Below, in pieces: positions 61,711 to 64,000 of a DNA stretch of 64,000 nt. The notes below the pieces were generated by a model, which worked only from the letters and a program-made list of their open reading frames with translations, did not search any database and had not been told where the DNA came from. Made by a program: the position numbers and the translations under genes. Every line of letters begins with the position of its first letter. The stretch's first letter is position 1. Origin of the DNA: an uncultured Bacteroidia bacterium (GTDB lineage Bacteria; Bacteroidota; Bacteroidia; J057; CALAJH01); the NCBI GenBank assembly GCA_937922655.1, contig CALAJH010000027.1, positions 1-64,000 of the forward strand, in the 5' to 3' direction.

Positions 61711-62316
61711 ATGGCAAGATATACAGGCCCCAAACAAAAGTTGGCGCGCCGCTACCGCGAGCCGATATTTGGACCTTCGAAGGCGTTGGAGCGTAAAGGC
61801 TATCCCCCCGGCCAACACGGTAAAAACAAGCGGGGAAAACTCTCCAACTTTGGCGTTCAGCTTTTGGAAAAGCAAAAGGCAAAGTTCATTTACGGGATAC
61901 TTGAGCGTCAATTCCGTCGGATTTTCGCCAAAGCCGCACGTATGAAAGGCTCGACGGGCGACAATCTCATCAAGTTGTTGGAAGCACGCTTGGACAATAC
62001 GGTTTATCGACTCGGCTTTGCCACCACCCGTCGCGGTGCGCGTCAGTTGGTCGGCCACAAGCATATCGTCGTCAACGGCCGGGTGATTAACATACCGAGT
62101 TATCAGCTCAAAGCCGGAGACGTGGTTGAGGTACGCGAATCCGACAAATCCCTTCAAACGGTAACCGAAGCCCTTTCGGCGTCGCGGGCCAAAAATTACT
62201 CGTGGCTCGAACTTAACAAGCAAGAGCTCAAAGGCAAGTTTTTGCATTTTCCGGAACGCGCGGACGTTCCCGAAAATATTCAAGAACGTTTGATTGTCGA
62301 GTTGTACTCGCGCTAA
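61711..62316 (+). CDS. rpsD: 30S ribosomal protein uS4
   Basis: 201 aa. Primary 16S binder; in E. coli also the repressor of the alpha operon. MARYTGPKQKLARRYREPIF start (no N-terminal CxxC zinc pair), GYPPGQHGKNKRGKLSNFGV, LEARLDNTVYRLGFATTRRG and the S4 domain ARQLVGHKHIVVNGRVINIP. Standard Bacteroidota form. Confidence 0.98.
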   Translation: MARYTGPKQKLARRYREPIFGPSKALERKGYPPGQHGKNKRGKLSNFGVQLLEKQKAKFIYGILERQFRRIFAKAARMKGSTGDNLIKLLEARLDNTVYRLGFATTRRGARQLVGHKHIVVNGRVINIPSYQLKAGDVVEVRESDKSLQTVTEALSASRAKNYSWLELNKQELKGKFLHFPERADVPENIQERLIVELYSR

Positions 62317-62328
62317 ACAAAAAAGATA

Positions 62329-63330
62329 GTGAATAATCGAACAACATTATTGGAATTTACCATGCCCGAAAAGGTGGTCATGGAGCGGGTCAAAGACCAC
62401 CACGGTAAATTCGTATTTCGTCCGTTGGAAAAAGGGTTTGGAACGACGGTGGGCAACGCTCTTCGCCGCGTGCTCCTGTCCAATTTGGAGGGCTACGCCA
62501 TCACTTCGATGAAAATTCCCGGCGTCGAGCACGAGTTTTCCGTCGTTCCGGGGGTGAACGAAGACGTCGTGGAAATTATACTCAATCTTAAAGGCGTGCG
62601 TCTGCGTCGTTCCTATGAAGGTGAAACCAAAATTTTTATTTCCATTGCCGGACCCCACGAGTTCGTTGCCGGAGACATCGCCAAATTTACCGGGGCGTTC
62701 CAGATAACCAATCCCGACCACTTCATCGCTTATATCAACGAGGGGGTGATATTGGATATGGAATTGTCCGTGGGCAGGGGGCGTGGTTATCGTTTGGCCG
62801 AAGACAACAAATATCCCGACATGCCCTTGGGTGAAATCGCCATCGACTCGATTTTTACACCCATAAAAAACGTCAGTTTTTTGGTCGAGGATACGCGTGT
62901 CGAACAACGCACGGACTACGAACAGCTGACGCTTGAGGTGGAAACCGACGGTACAATCGACCCCGAAACCGCACTCAAAGAAGCGGCTTCCATTCTCATT
63001 TCCCATTTCTATCTCTTTTCCGACGAAACGATACAGCTTAAAGCGGTGGAGTTGCCCGTCGTCAAGGAGGTGGACGAAAACTATCTGGCTATGCGCAAGC
63101 TGCTCAAGACCAATTTGAGCGACCTCGATCTTTCCGTACGCGCCTATAACTGTCTCAAAGCGGCGGATATTCGCACGCTTGGGGATTTGGTCAGCTACAA
63201 TATTCCCGATTTATTAAAATTTCGTAATTTTGGCAAAAAATCGCTGAGCGAATTGGAAGAGCTCGTGGCATCGAAAAATCTTTCTTTCGGCATGGACGTG
63301 AGCAAATACCGCTTGGACGACGAAGTATAA
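62329..63330 (+). CDS. rpoA: DNA-directed RNA polymerase alpha subunit
   Basis: 333 aa. GTG 62329 is taken as the start because the conserved first strand (LLEFTMPEKVVMER) begins before the first ATG at 62362. N-terminal domain: GKFVFRPLEKGFGTTVGNAL, RRVLLSNLEGYAITSMKIPG, HEFSVVPGVNEDVVEIILN. The C-terminal domain (about 255-333) has DLDLSVRAYNCLKAADIRTL, GDLVSYNIPDLLKFRNFGKK and SLSELEELV, the DNA/UP-element and activator contact region. Confidence 0.97.
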   Translation: MNNRTTLLEFTMPEKVVMERVKDHHGKFVFRPLEKGFGTTVGNALRRVLLSNLEGYAITSMKIPGVEHEFSVVPGVNEDVVEIILNLKGVRLRRSYEGETKIFISIAGPHEFVAGDIAKFTGAFQITNPDHFIAYINEGVILDMELSVGRGRGYRLAEDNKYPDMPLGEIAIDSIFTPIKNVSFLVEDTRVEQRTDYEQLTLEVETDGTIDPETALKEAASILISHFYLFSDETIQLKAVELPVVKEVDENYLAMRKLLKTNLSDLDLSVRAYNCLKAADIRTLGDLVSYNIPDLLKFRNFGKKSLSELEELVASKNLSFGMDVSKYRLDDEV

Positions 63331-63336
63331 TAAGAC

Positions 63337-63798
63337 ATGAGACACCGCGTAACCGACAATCACTTAGGCCGTACGGTCAACCACCGGGCCTCGCTTTTGG
63401 CCAACCTTTCCAACGCGCTTCTTATACACAAGCGCATACGTACCACTTTGCCCAAGGCCAAAGCCCTGAGAAAATACATCGAACCGCTGATTACCAAGTC
63501 AAAGTCGGATACGGTGCATTCGCGCAGAACCGTTTTTTCCTACTTGCAGAACAAGTATGCGGTTAAAGAACTTTTCACGCAAATTGCGCCGGAAATCATG
63601 GAACGTCCCGGCGGTTATACGCGTATATTAAAGCTCGGACCTCGTCAAGGGGATGCGGCGGAAATGGCCCTAATTGAGCTGGTGGACTTCAACGAGTTCT
63701 ATGACGCCAAATTGGGAGCTTCCAAGCAACGAAGCGCCAAGCCCCGGCGGCGCAGAAAGAAAAAGGCGGCCAATCCCGCCGGCGAATCGGCCCAATAA
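63337..63798 (+). CDS. rplQ: 50S ribosomal protein bL17
   Basis: 153 aa. [20 protein letters not shown] start (typical MRHxxxxxxLGR), [20 protein letters not shown] and [29 protein letters not shown]. About 30 basic residues extend the C-terminus ([17 protein letters not shown]), as in other Bacteroidota. Last gene of the cluster; followed by a strong terminator. Confidence 0.98.
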   Translation: MRHRVTDNHLGRTVNHRASLLANLSNALLIHKRIRTTLPKAKALRKYIEPLITKSKSDTVHSRRTVFSYLQNKYAVKELFTQIAPEIMERPGGYTRILKLGPRQGDAAEMALIELVDFNEFYDAKLGASKQRSAKPRRRRKKKAANPAGESAQ

Positions 63799-63806
63799 TA
63801 AATTTA

Positions 63807-63840
63807 CGGCGTTTGCGATTCGCAAACGCCGCCTTTTTTT
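63807..63840 (+). terminator. Intrinsic terminator of the ribosomal cluster, abutting the next start codon
   Basis: Stem CGGCGTTTGCG (63807-63817) / CGCAAACGCCG (63821-63831), 11 bp with an ATT loop, then CC and T7 (63834-63840). The next ATG is at 63841 with no gap. Confidence 0.93.
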
Positions 63841-64000
63841 ATGGATCCTTTACTGCAATATCCCAAGCCTTTGGTGGGCAAGCGTTTGCCCGCAAACACG
63901 CTTGCCGAATTGGTACAGTCCCAAGACCTAATTATATTACAATTTTTGCGGCATCTGGGATGTATATTTTGTAAAAACACCGTCGACGGTTTGTATCGAA
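63841..64000 (+). CDS. AhpC/TSA_2-like thioredoxin-fold protein (partial, runs off the end)
   Basis: Only the first 53 residues are in the window. LIILQFLRHLGCIFCKNTVD resembles the thioredoxin-fold peroxiredoxin-like (AhpC-TSA_2/SelL-type) family, whose motif is FxRxxGCxFCR, with a CxxC redox pair. No signal peptide, so probably a cytoplasmic redox enzyme. The start at 63841 directly follows the terminator T tract; a possible -7 box variant TAAATTTA lies before the hairpin (63799-63806). Confidence 0.7.
   Translation, partial: MDPLLQYPKPLVGKRLPANTLAELVQSQDLIILQFLRHLGCIFCKNTVDGLYR

Noticed and set aside
63225-63232. TAATTTTG inside rpoA as an internal promoter for rplQ
   Set aside because: It encodes the conserved RNFG segment of the alpha C-terminal domain and has no -33 partner; probably coincidence.

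Overview
The window looks chromosomal and comes from a member of the Bacteroidota, probably an environmental, uncultured-type lineage. The evidence is: promoters of the Bacteroidota type (TTTG, about 20 nt, TAnnTTTG); type IX secretion (T9SS) cargo with both type A and type B C-terminal sorting domains; a PorE-like OmpA/TPR/PD40 protein; DUF5723/OmpA and DUF4350 families; and a str-S10-spc-alpha ribosomal cluster without tuf or adk. I cannot place it below phylum with confidence. I see no IS element, prophage, integrase or CRISPR array.

Layout. 1-1116: 3' end of a 16S rRNA with an altered anti-Shine-Dalgarno, two small lipoprotein genes, tRNA-Ile(GAT) and a terminator; no tRNA-Ala or 23S follows. 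1219-4239: large T9SS type A cargo. 4428-9499: tight YfhO-pth-rodA-yigZ operon. 9554-13600: PorE-like gene (minus strand), divergent from a TlpA-like/LpxL-like pair, then rpmI-rplT. 13868-17421: FN3/dockerin-like secreted protein and a DUF5723-TSP3-OmpA protein. 17525-21534 (minus): polyprenyl sugar-phosphate transferase, isoaspartyl peptidase with a frameshifted signal peptide, and HtrA protease. 21634-36870 (plus): serS, ftcD, a 933-aa T9SS type B cargo, aldehyde dehydrogenase, purB-lpxB, a GT87-like membrane protein, an SGNH hydrolase with a 15-bp tandem repeat, a DUF4350 protein and a GT4. 36841-38584 (minus): rnz and sdhB. 38885-42154: a 1089-aa PLD-nuclease/SNF2-helicase fusion, the clearest accessory (possibly defence) gene. 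42155-45464 (minus): lysC, an unknown exported protein and an ABC ATPase. 45921-63798: the complete rpsL-to-rplQ cluster, including fusA, secY, map, infA, rpmJ and rpoA. 63841-end: start of a thioredoxin-like AhpC/TSA_2 protein.

The most unusual theme is translation initiation. The 16S tail reads GGATAATCTCCTTA instead of ...CACCTCCTTA, so the CCUCC core is UCUCC. Several genes have the promoter -7 box only 4-8 nt before the start codon, implying leaderless or nearly leaderless mRNAs. Two genes appear to start with UUG directly abutting the upstream UAA stop, and rpmI stands out with a strong GGGAGG. Two intrinsic terminators end 0-4 nt before the next start codon. Other points of interest are the T10 tract that splits the signal peptide from the isoaspartyl peptidase, the helicase gene flanked by sdhB and an ABC ATPase that both lack their usual partner genes, and two long inverted repeats at 13673-13722 and 18941-18970.
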